29,973 nucleotides of DNA from Myxococcales bacterium (GCA_007131745.1 SLPX01000365.1:1-29973), one strand, 5' to 3'. Positions 15,219-24,124 are shown, counted from the stretch's first letter. Translations and numbers: made by a program. The notes: a model not told the origin generated them from the letters alone.

Positions 15219-16271
15219 ATGGAAAAAGATCGTCTTGCTTGTGTCGGCTCTTCTGAAAGAAGCCGCCTGGAAAATTTGCGGATGAGGGCCGATTGCCTGG
15301 CTGCATTCAGAAAATCGATGAAGAAGAGGGGAATTTTGGAGGTTGAGACGCCTGTTCTTATTCGTCGGCCCGGGTTGGAACTTCATCTCGACCCGATACC
15401 CGTCCCACCAGAGGGTTTTTTGGCGACGAGTCCCGAGTACCAGATGAAGCGTCTCATAGCGGGCGGAACCGGATCCATTTATTATCTCGGTAAGGCTTTT
15501 CGGAGGGGTGAGAGAGGACCGCACCACAATCCGGAGTTCACGATGGCGGAATGGTATCGCGTTGACATGGATTACGAAGGATTCATTGAAGATGTCTCCC
15601 TGATCATAGCCGAAACGGCCGAGGAAGTTTTGGGAACCACGAGGGTCAGGCGTCCGGGGAAGAAGAACGGATGGCTGGATCTTGCCCATCCATGGGAAAT
15701 TCTCACAGTAAAAGAATCATTCAGGGATCTTGCCGGAATTGAACTGGCGGAAGAGAGCGGTGAAGCTTGGATGGAACCCGGATCGGAAGCCGAAGCCTTG
15801 ATACGCGAAAGCGCGAGAGCAGCGGGCGTGAGAGTTCCCGCCGATGCAACCTGGGAAGAAATTTTTTTTCGAGTTTTTGTTGAACGCGTCGAACCCCGTT
15901 TGGATCGGGAGCGCCCGGTGGTTTTAACCGACTGGCCCGTTACATTGGCGGCTTTGTCTGTATTGAGAAGAAAAAGTGGAGGGAAATTTGCGCGGAGATT
16001 CGAGATTTTTGCCGGCGGCATGGAATTGGGAAATGCATTCGAGGAACTACTGGATCCTGAAGAGCAAAGAAAAAGGCTGGACGCCGACATTCGGAAGAGA
16101 AAGAAGACCGGGAAGCGGGTCTACGAAATCGACGAGGCTTTTTTGGACAGTCTTCATGAAGGCCTGCCCCAGTGCGTTGGAATAGCTATGGGATTTGATC
16201 GACTGGTGATGCTTTTGACCGGGGCTTCCGATATCCGGGAGGTCACTGCTTTTACGGCCGAGGAGTTATAA
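15219..16271 (+). CDS. epmA: EF-P lysine ligase (EpmA/GenX/PoxA family)
   Basis: EpmA is a paralogue of class II lysyl-tRNA synthetase without the anticodon domain; it joins beta-lysine to EF-P. The 350-residue protein (E. coli EpmA has 325) has class II motif 1 near GILEVETPVL (38-47), TSPEYQMKRL (70-79), motif 2 FRRGERG..HNPEFTMAEWYR (94-114) and motif 3 GIAMGFDRLVMLLTGA (321-336). The MELGNAFEEL stretch (268-277) matches the EpmA family (IELANGFHEL in E. coli). The length excess lies partly in the middle region around residues 140-160. The start follows the efp stop directly. Its last base is the first base of the rnc start codon. The partner lysine aminomutase EpmB is not in the window. 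Confidence 0.93.
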   Translation: MEKDRLACVGSSERSRLENLRMRADCLAAFRKSMKKRGILEVETPVLIRRPGLELHLDPIPVPPEGFLATSPEYQMKRLIAGGTGSIYYLGKAFRRGERGPHHNPEFTMAEWYRVDMDYEGFIEDVSLIIAETAEEVLGTTRVRRPGKKNGWLDLAHPWEILTVKESFRDLAGIELAEESGEAWMEPGSEAEALIRESARAAGVRVPADATWEEIFFRVFVERVEPRLDRERPVVLTDWPVTLAALSVLRRKSGGKFARRFEIFAGGMELGNAFEELLDPEEQRKRLDADIRKRKKTGKRVYEIDEAFLDSLHEGLPQCVGIAMGFDRLVMLLTGASDIREVTAFTAEEL

Positions 16272-17014
16272 TGGGCGGAGGTTGCGGTATTATCGACTAC
16301 AAGATGCTTGAAGAAAAGCTTGGGTACGCTTTTCGTGACTTCGGGCTGCTGGAAACGGCTCTTACTCATCGTTCGTACGTTAATGAGAGCAGGAAAGACC
16401 GGATTCACAATAACGAACGGCTGGAGTTTTTGGGTGACGCTGTTCTGGATCTCGTTGTGGCCCGAAACCTCATGGATTATTTTCCTGCTGCTGATGAAGG
16501 AGCTTTGTCGCGGGCTCGGGCTTCACTTGTCTCGGAAAAGTCGCTGGCGCGGATTGCACGGGATGTGGATCTCGGTTCAATGCTCCGCCTGGGTAAGGGC
16601 GAAGCTCTTTCCGGGGGACGTGGCAAGGATTCCTTGTTGGCGGATGCTTTTGAAGCAGTGATTGCTGCCGTATACCTGGACGGGGGATTCAGAGCTGCGT
16701 TCCATTCGGTCACGGCTCTGATGGGCGAATCCATGAAAACCGTTATGCAGGGTGAATTCGATCATGATCCCAAGAGTTGTCTTCAAGAACGGCTTCAGGC
16801 GGATTTTTCCACGGTTCCTTGTTACCGCATGGTTGAGGAGAAGGGACCCGAGCACAAAAAGAGTTTTACGGTGGAACTCTACGTGTGGAACTACTGCCTG
16901 GGAAGAGGGCAGGGCAAAACAAAGAAAGAAGCCGAACAGAAGGCAGCTGCATTTCTCTTGGAAGAACTGCAGAGCGGGGCACTGGATCTTGCATCCATGG
17001 CGCCGAGTGAGTGA
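16271..17014 (+). CDS. rnc: Ribonuclease III
   Basis: The 247-residue RNase III cuts double-stranded RNA, including rRNA precursors. The signature NNERLEFLGDAVLDL (47-61) is intact. Glu52, Asp56, Asp125 and Glu128 keep the spacing of the E. coli catalytic residues (41, 45, 114, 117). A double-stranded RNA-binding domain covers about residues 165-235, ending KTKKEAEQKAAAFLLEEL. The N-terminus is about ten residues longer than in E. coli. The ATG shares one base with the epmA stop (TAATG), and GAGGAG lies within the epmA end. This indicates translational coupling with epmA. The stop is 8 bases from the convergent RCC1 gene. Confidence 0.96.
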   Translation: MGGGCGIIDYKMLEEKLGYAFRDFGLLETALTHRSYVNESRKDRIHNNERLEFLGDAVLDLVVARNLMDYFPAADEGALSRARASLVSEKSLARIARDVDLGSMLRLGKGEALSGGRGKDSLLADAFEAVIAAVYLDGGFRAAFHSVTALMGESMKTVMQGEFDHDPKSCLQERLQADFSTVPCYRMVEEKGPEHKKSFTVELYVWNYCLGRGQGKTKKEAEQKAAAFLLEELQSGALDLASMAPSE

Positions 17015-17022
17015 GTCAGCCC

Positions 17023-18546
17023 TTAGTTCCAGACGATTTCTACGGGGGCATTCTTTCTTTGGTTTGTGTTGTCGCCGAGTTGTCCCTGCTGGTTGGCGCC
17101 CCAGCAATAGGCGACTCCCGCGTTTGTTATCGCGCAGGTGTGGGAATCTCCACTTGAAATAAATGCGACATCCGTCAGGTCTTGTACCTGGACGGGCGCG
17201 GTTCGGTCGGTATTCGTTCCGTCGCCGAGTTGTCCGCTCGAATTCCATCCCCAGCACCAGATCGTGCCGTCGTTCTTGAGCGCACATGTGTGTCCGTAAC
17301 CGCTCGAAACCATGGCCACATCATCGAGTTCATCGACATTGAACGGATCCACTACATATTCACCCACTCCGATGTTGCCGTCTCCGATCTGGCCGTATTG
17401 ATTCCATCCCCAGCACCAGACCGTGCCGTCGTTTTTCACTGCGCAGGTGTGAGCGCCTTCGCCTGATATCCAATCTATATCCTCCAAACCTTCGACTTGC
17501 ACCGGGCTGGATTTGTGTTCTCCCAGTCCGCTTGTTCCGTCGCCGAGTTGCGCCCATTCGCTGTCGCCCCAGCACCAGGATGTGCCGTCATTTTGCATCG
17601 CACATGTGTGATAACCGCCGGCTGAAATGAGTCCGATATTAGATATATCCACAACTTGCACCGGCGTACTTCTCAAAACGCCCACTCCGCTCGTTCCGTC
17701 GCCGAGTTGTCCCATCTGATTAGTGCCCCAGCACCACGCTGCGCCGTTGCTTGTTGCAGCGCAGGTGTGTGAGCCGCCGCCGGACATCCCGGTTATGTTC
17801 GTGAGATTCAATACTTCCACCGGTGTTCTCTTGTCCGTTGTTGTCCCATCGCCGAGTTGTCCGGAAGAGTTCGAACCCCAGCACTGGGCGGTGCCGTCGC
17901 TCATCAGGGCGCAGGAGTGGGAATTGCCGCAGAAAACATAGTCTGCATCCTCCAGATCATGCACTTTCACGGGTGACCGCCTGTCCGCGTCGGTTCCGTC
18001 ACCGAGTTGCCCGGTATAATTCAACCCCCAACAGTAAACATCCCCGTTACTCTTGACTGCACATGTGTGGGAAGCTCCCGCTGAAATCGACGCTACGCTG
18101 CAATCCGCCGGGCAGTTGGTGACGTTTTCACCCAATTCTACATCGCACACTCCGTCGCCACACGTCCAGCAAGTGGTAGTATCAAACTCCGAACAATCCG
18201 CTGAGCACCCAAGCGTTCCGCCGTCGAATCCTTGGTCTTCGCAAGTCTCGCCCCCGGTTTCGTCTCCATCGCACACCTCATCGCCATTGATCATTCCGTC
18301 TCCACAATAGCCTTCGCATCCGGTTGTGTCGAATCCACTGCAGTCCTGGAGACAAGCAAGTGTGCCGCTGTAGAAACCTTGTGATGCGCATGATTCACCT
18401 TGCAGATCCGTTCCGTCGCAAACCTCGCCCTCCTCCACGACATCGTTTCCGCAAACGGGGGTCTTGTCCTTATCGTCATCCGAGCAACCCGCAATCATCA
18501 AAAAGAACAGAACCGCCGTGAAAAACTTACAGACCTTCTTTTCCAT
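17023..18546 (-). CDS. RCC1-repeat lipoprotein with Cys-rich DUF4215-like repeats
   Basis: The 507-residue protein has a signal peptide with lipobox (LMIAGC, Cys21) followed by Ser, which in E. coli rules would send it to the outer membrane. Residues 31-149 hold two full Cys-rich repeats (CG[ND]...GEVCDG...C..QGF..GTL.C..DCS.FDTT.C) and a shorter [18 protein letters not shown] unit. Residues 151-507 form seven RCC1 repeats of about 50 residues, enough for a full seven-bladed propeller. Most carry the pattern HTCA...CWG...GQLGDG. The Cys pairs in each blade are probably disulfides. Such proteins are secreted surface proteins in Myxococcota and relatives; the ligand is unknown. RBS AGGAAAGGG lies before the ATG. 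It is divergent from the FG-GAP lipoprotein gene. Confidence 0.9.
   Translation of the reverse strand: MEKKVCKFFTAVLFFLMIAGCSDDDKDKTPVCGNDVVEEGEVCDGTDLQGESCASQGFYSGTLACLQDCSGFDTTGCEGYCGDGMINGDEVCDGDETGGETCEDQGFDGGTLGCSADCSEFDTTTCWTCGDGVCDVELGENVTNCPADCSVASISAGASHTCAVKSNGDVYCWGLNYTGQLGDGTDADRRSPVKVHDLEDADYVFCGNSHSCALMSDGTAQCWGSNSSGQLGDGTTTDKRTPVEVLNLTNITGMSGGGSHTCAATSNGAAWCWGTNQMGQLGDGTSGVGVLRSTPVQVVDISNIGLISAGGYHTCAMQNDGTSWCWGDSEWAQLGDGTSGLGEHKSSPVQVEGLEDIDWISGEGAHTCAVKNDGTVWCWGWNQYGQIGDGNIGVGEYVVDPFNVDELDDVAMVSSGYGHTCALKNDGTIWCWGWNSSGQLGDGTNTDRTAPVQVQDLTDVAFISSGDSHTCAITNAGVAYCWGANQQGQLGDNTNQRKNAPVEIVWN
17026..18096 (-). repeat. Seven tandem RCC1 repeats, about 150 bases each
   Basis: The seven protein repeats are visible in DNA: the GTCGCCGAGTTG-like stretch (plus strand) recurs near 17070, 17220, 17540, 17698, 17850 and 18000, with a diverged copy near 17385. 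Copies vary in length because some have a GVGVLR-, GLGEHK- or GVGEYV-type insertion after GDG. This is coding repeat, not CRISPR. Confidence 0.85.
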
Positions 18547-18702
18547 CTTTTGTTTCCCTTTCCTTTATTTAATATGATCTCTCAAATTCTCCAAATCTTG
18601 GATTCAGGAAATCAACCTACCAAAAAATCGAGAGGAAACAAACTAAGAATTTCCACTTTCAGCTTTTTGGGATTCGGTAGAAAAAATCTCTGTTTCTCTT
18701 GA

Positions 18703-18732
18703 TTGACACAGGGTCAGTGGCAATCGTAGAAT
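18703..18732 (+). promoter_or_regulatory. Sigma70-type promoter of the FG-GAP lipoprotein gene
   Basis: TTGACA (18703-18708) is followed after 18 bases by TAGAAT (18727-18732), a five-of-six -10. The start of transcription would be near 18739, some 50 bases before the ATG. Confidence 0.6.
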
Positions 18733-18788
18733 AGATTTAAGATAATTTATATCCATTATGAGTCATTGTTCACAGGAGACCTTTTATT

Positions 18789-21536
18789 ATGAACCATCAA
18801 AAGCGGTTTTTATCGTGTTGCGCCACTCTGATCTGGCTTTCGGCAGTCATTGTTTCTGCGTGTGGACCAAAAACGGGGAGCGGAGAGGACGAGTGTCCGT
18901 TTGATGAATGCATTGTGTGTGAAAACCAGGAAGATTGCCCCGCAAACATGCATTGCCCGGTGGATGGAGGTTATTGCACGCCGAATATCTGCACCCCCGG
19001 AGAGTCTTTCTGTGAAAACGGTTCGGTCATAAGCTGCAACGACATAGGAAGCGGTTACCTGGAACCCAGGGAGTGTGAAACCGGGGTGTGCGTGGACGGA
19101 AACTGCGGATGCAGCGACGAAGACGACTGTCTTCCCGGAGAGGAATGCATCAATGATTTTTGTGTCTGCGTTTCAGGCGTGACATGCGGGAATCATTGTT
19201 GCGCGGAGGGTGAGACCTGCAGGGAGGTTGAGATATGCGAAGGAGATGAATGCCGGTTGTTCCAGCTTTGCAGGCCCGTGTGCGAAGGCGAGGTCTGCGG
19301 TGAAGCCGGCGAACTTTGTTGCAAGGGCGACACTCCTGCCTGTGGTCCATTGGGCGAGTGTGTGGAGAGTTGCGAGGGGCTGGGCGAACTGTGTGGAGAG
19401 AACTTTGACACATGTTGCCCGGCCGGCGACGTGTGTGTGTTCGGCGAATGCCGCACGCCGGGGGAACCCTGCTGGGATTTTTCTGACTGCGATTTCGGAT
19501 ATTATTGCGACCCGGGGGTGGGTCGTTGCATGCCCGACGACTTCCCCGAAGACATCGTGTGCGAGATGGATTATGACTTCGCGGACTTTGAACCGGAACT
19601 GCTCTGGCATTGGCAGGGAGTCGAGTATGACGGCAGGCTTCACGTGAACGTGGCCATGACGCCCGTGGTCGCGGACATGACCGGAAACGGGATCCCGGAT
19701 GTCGTGGTCAATGCATACCCAACGGGATCATCTTCGAGACACATGCCCGTGGTAATAAGCGGTGAAACCGGGGAAACCATATACTTTAACCCAACCCGCT
19801 GGGCCAGGACCTGGAGCCAAATCGCCCTGGTGGACATAACGGGTGACGGTCTTCCCGAGTTCGTCATGCAGACCACGACCGGCGTGGGAGTAATCAAGAA
19901 TCTGCAGGAGTGCCCCGCTGTAACACCCAGCGAAGACTGTTTTCTCTGGTTCAATTCGAGTCTCGGAACAATATCAGCCGAATCCCAGATCGTAGCGGAT
20001 ATAACCGCGGACGGCAACGTTGAAATATTCGTAAACAACCGCATCTTGAACGGGGCGACCGGAGACCTGATAACAAGTTTGCCGGGCGGCATGGGTTATG
20101 ATTACACCGTGGTCGCGGATATAACCGGCGACGGAAAGATGGAACTCTTGGGCACGCGCTGCCTTTATGCGTTGGATGTAAACAATGAACCCCAGGAAAT
20201 CTGGTGCAACAGCGATTTGCCCGGCGCGGGCATGCGTTTCGTAGCGATGGGGGATGTGGTCTCGGCAGGTGGGCGGGCCGGCCTGCCCGAGTTCGTGATA
20301 AGTGGGACCGGTGCAAACACTACTGAGTGGCCGAATACACAGATTTACTTCGTTGCCGCGGAAACAGGTGAAATTCTCCACCAGTTGCCGTTGCCCGGAG
20401 GAGGCAGGGGAGGGCCGCCCGTGATCGCGGATTTTGACGGCGACGGCCGGGCCGAAGTGGGAATCGCGGGCAAGGGGTGTTACACAGTGTTCGACATGGA
20501 TTGTCTCGGCCCGGTCGACGAGGACCTACCAGGCTGTATCAGGCCCGTTATTCCTCCTTGCACGCAAGGCGTGGACTGCTTCGAGGTTGAAGCCTGCCCG
20601 GATTTGGCCGACACGTTTGGAACTGGAAACGGCATGTTGTGGAGCGTGTTCATCCAAGATAAATCTTCCAGCCGCACCGGAAGCTCGGTCTTTGATTTTC
20701 AGGGCGACGGCAGGAACGAGGTTGTTTACAATGATGAGTGCCAGCTCATGGTGTTCGATGGTCAGACCGGCATTCCGCAGTTCCTGGTTGCAAACACCAG
20801 TCGGACCGCGAGCGAGTATCCCATCGTCGTGGATGTAAACGGCGACAACCGAACCAATATCGTGGTCGCGGCCAACAACGATCAGTTCACTAGGGATTGC
20901 CGGGAACCTATGGAGACCCGCCCGGATCGTTACCCTGAATGCCACGGCGATGAACCCATACCGGATTGGTGCACCCAGGGAACCACCGGGGTGTTCGCGT
21001 ACCAGGACCCGGAAGACAGGTGGGTCCGTACAAGAAAAATCTGGAACCAGTTCGCGTATCACATCGAAAACGTAACCGATGACGCGCGCGCGCCGACCTC
21101 TCCGCCCATGCCATGGGAAACTCACAACACGTTCCGCGCCAACAGGCAGGGCGAGGTGCCTCTCAACGCAGCGGACCCCGCTGTGACGAAGGTTCAGGCA
21201 AACACTACGAATTGTCCTCCGACTTTGGTTCTCCGGGTTACCATTCGCAACAACGGGGTCGCATCGATTCCTCCGTGGATGCCGGTAACCCTCTACGACG
21301 CTGTTTCCGGAGAGGTTTTGAAAACCATCTATCTTAGTGAACCCATTTCTCCCGGCGGCATAAAGGTAGTGGAAATCGAATACGACCTGAGTTTAGACCA
21401 GATCGATCAGGAGCTGACCTTCGTCGTGGTTGCAAACGACGATGGAACCGGCGATTCACATATTTTCGATTGCGATCCGGATTCCGCGTCATACGTGTTC
21501 GGACCCATCCTTTGTTCCAGTGTGACCGTCCTTTAA
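18789..21536 (+). CDS. Cys-rich lipoprotein with FG-GAP/VCBS repeats
   Basis: The 915-residue protein has a signal peptide with lipobox (IVSAC, Cys25). Residues about 35-260 are very Cys-rich, with short EGF-like or dickkopf-like units (CENQEDCPANMHC, GETC, CGENFDTCCPAGDVC). Then come seven FG-GAP/VCBS-type blocks with Ca-binding style loops near residues 294, 346, 400, 441, 544, 633 and 679 (for example ADMTGNGIPDVVV, VDITGDGLPEFVM, ADFDGDGRAEVGI). The number fits a seven-bladed beta-propeller. The C-terminal 110 residues resemble a CARDB/Ig-like domain (VTIRNNGVASIPP). It is likely a large surface protein. The RBS AGGAGA lies nine bases before the ATG. No family member with a known ligand is recognised. 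A 258-base gap separates it from the next operon. Confidence 0.9.
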   Translation: MNHQKRFLSCCATLIWLSAVIVSACGPKTGSGEDECPFDECIVCENQEDCPANMHCPVDGGYCTPNICTPGESFCENGSVISCNDIGSGYLEPRECETGVCVDGNCGCSDEDDCLPGEECINDFCVCVSGVTCGNHCCAEGETCREVEICEGDECRLFQLCRPVCEGEVCGEAGELCCKGDTPACGPLGECVESCEGLGELCGENFDTCCPAGDVCVFGECRTPGEPCWDFSDCDFGYYCDPGVGRCMPDDFPEDIVCEMDYDFADFEPELLWHWQGVEYDGRLHVNVAMTPVVADMTGNGIPDVVVNAYPTGSSSRHMPVVISGETGETIYFNPTRWARTWSQIALVDITGDGLPEFVMQTTTGVGVIKNLQECPAVTPSEDCFLWFNSSLGTISAESQIVADITADGNVEIFVNNRILNGATGDLITSLPGGMGYDYTVVADITGDGKMELLGTRCLYALDVNNEPQEIWCNSDLPGAGMRFVAMGDVVSAGGRAGLPEFVISGTGANTTEWPNTQIYFVAAETGEILHQLPLPGGGRGGPPVIADFDGDGRAEVGIAGKGCYTVFDMDCLGPVDEDLPGCIRPVIPPCTQGVDCFEVEACPDLADTFGTGNGMLWSVFIQDKSSSRTGSSVFDFQGDGRNEVVYNDECQLMVFDGQTGIPQFLVANTSRTASEYPIVVDVNGDNRTNIVVAANNDQFTRDCREPMETRPDRYPECHGDEPIPDWCTQGTTGVFAYQDPEDRWVRTRKIWNQFAYHIENVTDDARAPTSPPMPWETHNTFRANRQGEVPLNAADPAVTKVQANTTNCPPTLVLRVTIRNNGVASIPPWMPVTLYDAVSGEVLKTIYLSEPISPGGIKVVEIEYDLSLDQIDQELTFVVVANDDGTGDSHIFDCDPDSASYVFGPILCSSVTVL

Positions 21537-21758
21537 TCCTTTGAAACATTTCGGCCTCGTCCATCAAACGCCTGCTGGTGGACGCTGAGCTTCCGCGTGC
21601 CCGAGAATAAAAAATGGAGAGGTCCGGGAAAACGCATTCCATGCCTTGTGAAGGGTTGCGGATGTTCGTGCATTGTTATAGGAAAAAGGCTGTTGAAAAG
21701 TATCTGTGACGCGGCAGACGGATGCGGTGCGGTTGTTGAATGTGAACCCCTTTAAGAT

Positions 21759-21779
21759 GGCGGAGAGTGTGTATCCGCC
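21759..21779 (+). other. Hairpin just upstream of the OmpA-like gene
   Basis: GGCGGA (21759-21764) and TCCGCC (21774-21779) form a perfect 6-bp stem with a 9-base loop, ending 15 bases before the ATG at 21795. No T-run follows. It may affect translation start or protect the 5' end; this is inference. Confidence 0.3.
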
Positions 21780-21794
21780 GGATGAATAGAGAAT

Positions 21795-22430
21795 ATGAAC
21801 CTGACCAGGAACCCAATCAACGTTGCAGTATTCCTATTGGTTATGGGAGGCGGCCTCGTGTTGTCGGGTCAAATTCTCTGGACGCTGTCGGTGCATAAAA
21901 GCGAGGCAAAAGTGGGTTCGGGCGCGAAAGAATCCGTGGGCGAAAGAGGTCAAAAGGTTGATATACCGGAATCGGAGAAGAAGGAGGAGGTGGCCGGAAA
22001 GAAGAAACCATCTGATGTGGACCAAGGTGAAGAGGCTGAAAAAGAAGGAGATTTTGGGGACGGTTCGACGGGTGAGCAATCGGATGAAGCGGTCGAGCAT
22101 CGAGCTGAAAAGATCCTGTTTATTATGGCGCACCGTTCGGCCGAACTCTCTCCGGATCACAATCGGAGACTGGAGGATTTGGCCAAGGGAAAAACCGATG
22201 GAAAGTGGTTTTTCGAGATTACCGCTTATGCCGGTGAGAGATCTTCGTGGAAAAGGAATCTGCGGCTTGCTGTTCGGAGGGCCGATAGTGTAGCCGAGAC
22301 CCTGCGGGAACTCGGTGTGCCGGAGAAGAACATATTGATTAAAAGACGGGTGGCGGGAAAGCACGGCCGGTTGAGATCGGACTGGCGCAAGGTTGAGGTG
22401 GAGCGAAGGGGGAGCTTGGAATCGGAATGA
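21795..22430 (+). CDS. Membrane-anchored OmpA-like domain protein
   Basis: The 211-residue protein has one membrane segment (residues 10-31) with a positive start. A highly charged linker (35-100, rich in Lys and Glu) follows, then a C-terminal domain (about 103-205) like the OmpA/MotB family. It keeps the end of the signature (NLRLAVRRADSVAETLRELGVPEKNI, split at 155-171 and 172-180). It lacks the GHTD part, which reads AYAG, so the Asp that contacts peptidoglycan is missing while Arg162 remains. Peptidoglycan binding is therefore doubtful. Its stop overlaps the next start (ATGA), and it opens the plus-strand operon that includes a phosphatase and a transglycosylase. The RBS is weak. Confidence 0.72.
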   Translation: MNLTRNPINVAVFLLVMGGGLVLSGQILWTLSVHKSEAKVGSGAKESVGERGQKVDIPESEKKEEVAGKKKPSDVDQGEEAEKEGDFGDGSTGEQSDEAVEHRAEKILFIMAHRSAELSPDHNRRLEDLAKGKTDGKWFFEITAYAGERSSWKRNLRLAVRRADSVAETLRELGVPEKNILIKRRVAGKHGRLRSDWRKVEVERRGSLESE

Positions 22431-23323
22431 GTTTTTTGTACTGGATCATTACCTTTGCCGGTGTTGCCATGTGTGTCGCCGGGGCCTACGTGTTGGGGAA
22501 AAACCGGAGGATCGGCAACCTGGAATCAATGCTTGCAGAAACGTCGGTGAAATTGAGAAGGGCCGAAGAAGCGCTCAACTTGCAGGTCCTGGAAAGTGAT
22601 TTGAGCGGCAACATCCAGGTTGCCGGGGAAACAACGGTGGAATCCGCCGGGGAACACGGCGGTTTTACAGAGCAGGTGGAATCCGAGACCCGCATCGTCC
22701 AAGTAGATGCCAGGGCTTTGATGGAGGAGGCTGATCGGAAGGGGGACGGAGGAAGAGGCAAGGTGGTGTTTTCGTCCCAGGCCGAAATAGAGGGAATTGA
22801 AGCGCACGAGATGGAGAAAATCCCTATGACCGGATTCGAGGATTACTTGGATCCGAACGGGAGGATTTCGGCACAATCGTCCGAAGAGTTGGTGTTGCTT
22901 TCGCGACAGGTGGATACCTTGACGGATGATTTGGGCAGGGTGCACAAGCAACTCAAGGAAGAGAAGTCAGCTCGCAGGGAATTGGAGGCGGATTCAGCCC
23001 AGAGATGCCGGCGCATTGCCGAGTTGGAAGGGCTGATCGAGAAGCAACGGCTGGAATTGAAACGAAGGGAAGAAAGGATAAAAAATCTTCTGACGGAAGT
23101 GGGAGTGAGTTTGGATTCCGACGAAGTTGTTGAAGAGACTTTGGACGCTCTTGCAAGCATCGACGTGACAAGGAAAACTCCTCTCGTGGATCTTGTAGAA
23201 TTGGATGAAATAAACGATAACCCAGTGGTGGATTTCTCCGGCGGAAAATCCGTCGGGTTGAAGGGGAGGGGCAAAGAGGAAAACCGCAGCGGTCCTCCGT
23301 TCTTGAAGAGGAACGGGAGTTGA
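22427..23323 (+). CDS. Membrane-anchored coiled-coil protein, unknown
   Basis: The 298-residue protein has an N-terminal membrane segment (residues 3-24) followed by a short basic stretch, so the rest is probably cytoplasmic. Residues 30-55 are helical. A Glu/Gly-rich middle (60-150) looks disordered. Residues 152-225 form a long coiled coil rich in Glu, Arg and Leu (SEELVLLSRQVDTL, RRIAELEGLIEKQ). A C-terminal tail (230-298) holds VVEETLDALASIDVTRK and ends in a Gly/Arg/Lys-rich segment. I do not recognise a family. The start overlaps the OmpA-like stop by four bases, so the two are translationally coupled and probably act together. A plausible role is linking the inner membrane to a cytoplasmic partner; this is inference. 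Confidence 0.68.
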   Translation: MSFLYWIITFAGVAMCVAGAYVLGKNRRIGNLESMLAETSVKLRRAEEALNLQVLESDLSGNIQVAGETTVESAGEHGGFTEQVESETRIVQVDARALMEEADRKGDGGRGKVVFSSQAEIEGIEAHEMEKIPMTGFEDYLDPNGRISAQSSEELVLLSRQVDTLTDDLGRVHKQLKEEKSARRELEADSAQRCRRIAELEGLIEKQRLELKRREERIKNLLTEVGVSLDSDEVVEETLDALASIDVTRKTPLVDLVELDEINDNPVVDFSGGKSVGLKGRGKEENRSGPPFLKRNGS

Positions 23324-23371
23324 TGGTTTTCAGATCAACAAAAAACGGGACATAACCTTAGATGGATGACC

Positions 23372-24124
23372 ATGAAAATCAGTTCTTTCGGTAAGACCGA
23401 CATCGGCAGGAAAAGAAAGCACAACGAAGACGCCTTTTTTTGCAATGACGAGCTTCAACTTTACGCCGTGGCCGACGGAGTGGGTGGTCATGCCAAGGGC
23501 GAGATTGCCAGCTCCGAGGCGGTCGAGCAGATTCACATTTGGGCGCTGAGGCATCGTGATTTGATACTCGATTACCAGCAAAAACCGCAAAGGAACAAGA
23601 TACCGCCTCTGCGCAGAATGATGGAGAGCGCGATTCAATCGGCCTGTTACATGGTACATTCCATGGCGGAACTGGAGCCGAATCGGAAAGGTATGAGCAC
23701 CACCATGTCTTCACTGCTCATAACCGGAGAAATAGCGATCATAGGGCAAGTTGGAGACAGCAGAGTATACATATATCGAGGAAAAAAGGCGATTCAAATC
23801 ACCGAAGATCACACCTTGATCAATTACAAACTTAAACAAGGCTTGATCACACCCCAGGAGGCGAAGTATGCCCGCGGAAAAAACGTGATTACCCGGGCTG
23901 TGGGGCACATGGATTATGTGCAGGTGGATGTATTCGACATGAAAATTCGTCCGGGTGATACGTTCATGCTCTGTTCGGACGGTCTGCACGGGTATCTGAA
24001 ACACGGGGAAGTCGAAGAGATAATGCAGAATCCGATCGAGGATGCAGCGGAAAGCTTTCTGGATCTTGCCAACAAACGGGGTGGAAAGGATAATATCACC
24101 GTTGTGCTGGTGAGTGTGGAATAG
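23372..24124 (+). CDS. PP2C-type Ser/Thr protein phosphatase
   Basis: The protein (250 residues) is a complete metal-dependent PP2C (PPM) phosphatase that removes phosphate from Ser or Thr. Its motifs are in order: RKRKHNEDAFF near the start, VADGVGGHAKGE (metal-binding Asp and Gly), MSTTMSSLLI, VGDSRVYIYRG, LCSDGLHGYL and the final GGKDNITVVLV. It has no membrane segment. Start codons at 23366 and 23372 are in the same frame; 23372 has GGA five bases upstream and gives the usual family start MKISSFGKTD. No Ser/Thr kinase is in the window, so its partner must be elsewhere. It follows the coiled-coil gene by about 45 bases, and its end overlaps the transglycosylase start. Confidence 0.94.
   Translation: MKISSFGKTDIGRKRKHNEDAFFCNDELQLYAVADGVGGHAKGEIASSEAVEQIHIWALRHRDLILDYQQKPQRNKIPPLRRMMESAIQSACYMVHSMAELEPNRKGMSTTMSSLLITGEIAIIGQVGDSRVYIYRGKKAIQITEDHTLINYKLKQGLITPQEAKYARGKNVITRAVGHMDYVQVDVFDMKIRPGDTFMLCSDGLHGYLKHGEVEEIMQNPIEDAAESFLDLANKRGGKDNITVVLVSVE

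Noticed and set aside
17026..18096. CRISPR-like regular repeats
   Set aside because: The spacing of about 150 bases and the reading frame show RCC1 protein repeats.
20526..21125. 199-residue minus-strand frame
   Set aside because: It is antisense to the FG-GAP protein, which has clear domain motifs here.
21641..21709. 22-residue frame between the FG-GAP and OmpA-like genes
   Set aside because: There is no RBS, no signal or motif, and length is within chance.
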